DNA of 16,254 bases, taken from the NCBI GenBank assembly GCA_031371805.1, contig JANMKB010000057.1, forward strand, positions 1 through 16,254. The letters run 5' to 3'. This DNA is from JAFDVL01 sp031371805 (lineage in GTDB: Bacteria > Acidobacteriota > Blastocatellia > RBC074). Positions 15,479 through 16,254 of this stretch are shown one piece after another (within the stretch, counting starts at the first letter, position 1; each line of letters opens with the position of its first letter). The notes beneath the pieces are model-generated. The model made no database searches, was not told the DNA's origin, and was given only the letters and a program-made list of their open reading frames with translations. The translations under genes were made by a program, and so were the position numbers.

Positions 15479-15829
15479 AGATAATATCTCAATACTTAAG
15501 CCACCCCCGGCCTGACCGAGAGCTTGGCGGCAGGGCAATTAACCAAAAGCTCAGGCGGCACGGTGAGGTCGTAGATTCGGGGGAGGCCTGGTTTCAGCCC
15601 GGGACAAGTCGGCGTGGAATTATTTAATAATCTACTTTGAACTCTCTATAGTAAAACTCTTTAGTAAAAGAACTTGTGAACACTAATATCACAGAAAAAT
15701 TATTTTAACGCGAGACTGAAGCGCAGGCAAGCACAAATTCAGTCCCTGCAACAACACGATCTTTTGGCGGCGGAATTAATCAACTGGCTGATAGTTTGTG
15801 AGGCTGGTTATCTAAAGTGATTTTCGCAC
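15479..15829. other. 351-nt gene-free region
   Basis: No coding region or recognisable RNA was found. The half nearest the SPOR gene (15490-15620) is GC-rich with short self-complementary pieces (GAGCTT near 15510 and AAGCTC near 15546) and could form leader structure. The distal half is AT-rich, with a direct repeat TAGTAAAA at about 15650 and 15662. It should contain the promoter for the SPOR gene, but no confident -35/-10 pair could be picked. Confidence 0.5.
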
Positions 15830-16254
15830 TTACAAAAGATGATATGTGACATAAGAAATCTGGATTGGGACGCCACCATTCACTTTAACTTTGATCAAAA
15901 TCTGATAACAGGTGGGTAATTTGGGAGGTTCGCCGGGTGGAGCGATATTCAAATGTGAGATCAGGTCTTTAATATATTCCGGTTGTGTCCCATATTCCGC
16001 TGCCGCCTGGGTACCAAAAGTATTGATCCCCGCCAGAATCAGCAAACGATTTTTTTCACTTAACCCCTTGAGCAAACTGATGACAGCATAATCTTCAGAA
16101 ACATGGCTGGGCAAAGAGTCATATTGTTTCGCCAGATAATATTCCTGCTCGCCTGGCTGGGGCTTAATATTAACGATGGCATTGAGATTTCGCTTTTTTC
16201 CATCCTGCACCCAGCGAAAAACCAGATCCTGATTTTGGGGCAGATCAAGCAGGA
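15830..16254 (-). CDS. Unrecognised conserved protein, C-terminal part only
   Basis: The frame is open to the window's right edge, so only the last 140 or so residues are visible and the GTG at 16210 is not a real start. The fragment contains QEYYLAKQ, a segment EDYAVISLLKGL, then NRLLILAGINTFGTQAAAEY, and ends YQILIKVKVNGGVPIQISYV before YHLL. The hydrophobic LLILAGINTFGTQAA stretch looks like a buried beta-strand/turn and not a membrane helix. I recall similar C-terminal domains in Acidobacteriota proteins with variable N-termini, but cannot name a family or function. The gene ends 351 nt before the SPOR gene in the same direction. Confidence 0.65.
   Translation of the reverse strand, partial: LLDLPQNQDLVFRWVQDGKKRNLNAIVNIKPQPGEQEYYLAKQYDSLPSHVSEDYAVISLLKGLSEKNRLLILAGINTFGTQAAAEYGTQPEYIKDLISHLNIAPPGEPPKLPTCYQILIKVKVNGGVPIQISYVTYHLL

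Noticed and set aside
15490..15620. GC-rich stretch as SRP RNA or a riboswitch
   Set aside because: A GGTCAGG motif on the minus strand recalls SRP RNA, but the required GGAAGCAGC loop is missing and no long closing stem forms.

Overview
The window reads as a chromosomal segment of a Gram-negative bacterium, most likely an Acidobacteriota member (Blastocatellia-like). This is an inference from the roughly 50-60% GC envelope and regulator genes, the zinc-ribbon/SPOR protein, the heptamer repeats that read as H-P-S-S-F-I-L in translation, and an NtrC-type regulator with a multi-pass GAF histidine kinase. There is no rRNA or other decisive marker. No tRNA, rRNA, CRISPR array or transposase gene was seen.

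Layout. Positions 2-2740 (+) hold the 3' part of a large, AT-richer SF1 helicase fused to a Vsr-like nuclease, a plausible phage- or DNA-defence protein whose Walker A part lies off the window. It converges on a long minus-strand block that continues to the right end. In transcription order (right to left) the block contains: the end of an unrecognised conserved protein (to 15830); a zinc-ribbon/membrane/SPOR protein; a membrane-anchored peptidoglycan amidase; an actin/Hsp70-fold ATPase; a nine-helix membrane histidine kinase; two related AbrB/PIN toxin-antitoxin modules in tandem; a three-gene metabolic operon (acyl-CoA dehydrogenase-fold flavoprotein, leaderless PhnD-like binding-fold protein, TusA-like/di-iron fusion); and a sigma-54-activating response regulator.

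How the parts may work together. The SPOR protein, amidase and actin-like ATPase look like an envelope or cell-division group. The histidine kinase and the NtrC-like regulator are a plausible two-component pair, now separated by about 5 kb of toxin-antitoxin and metabolic genes. The three metabolic genes are tightly packed (26 nt gap, then a 44 nt overlap) and probably act in one oxidative pathway. The substrate is unknown, and each protein departs from its family's usual chemistry or location.

Most notable structure. The last ~80 bp of the histidine-kinase gene exist twice (9299-9378 intact, 8491-8570 as a stranded fragment, 73/80 identical). The copies flank one AbrB/PIN module, and a second, more diverged AbrB/PIN module follows the fragment at almost the same spacing. 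The inner PIN gene is broken by a 1-nt insertion and an 11-nt deletion that removes a catalytic glutamate. The outer antitoxin has ATC where its sister has ATG. A perfect 57-bp heptamer palindrome overlaps the kinase start, and a 14-bp inverted repeat (4233-4333) separates the metabolic operon from the regulator.
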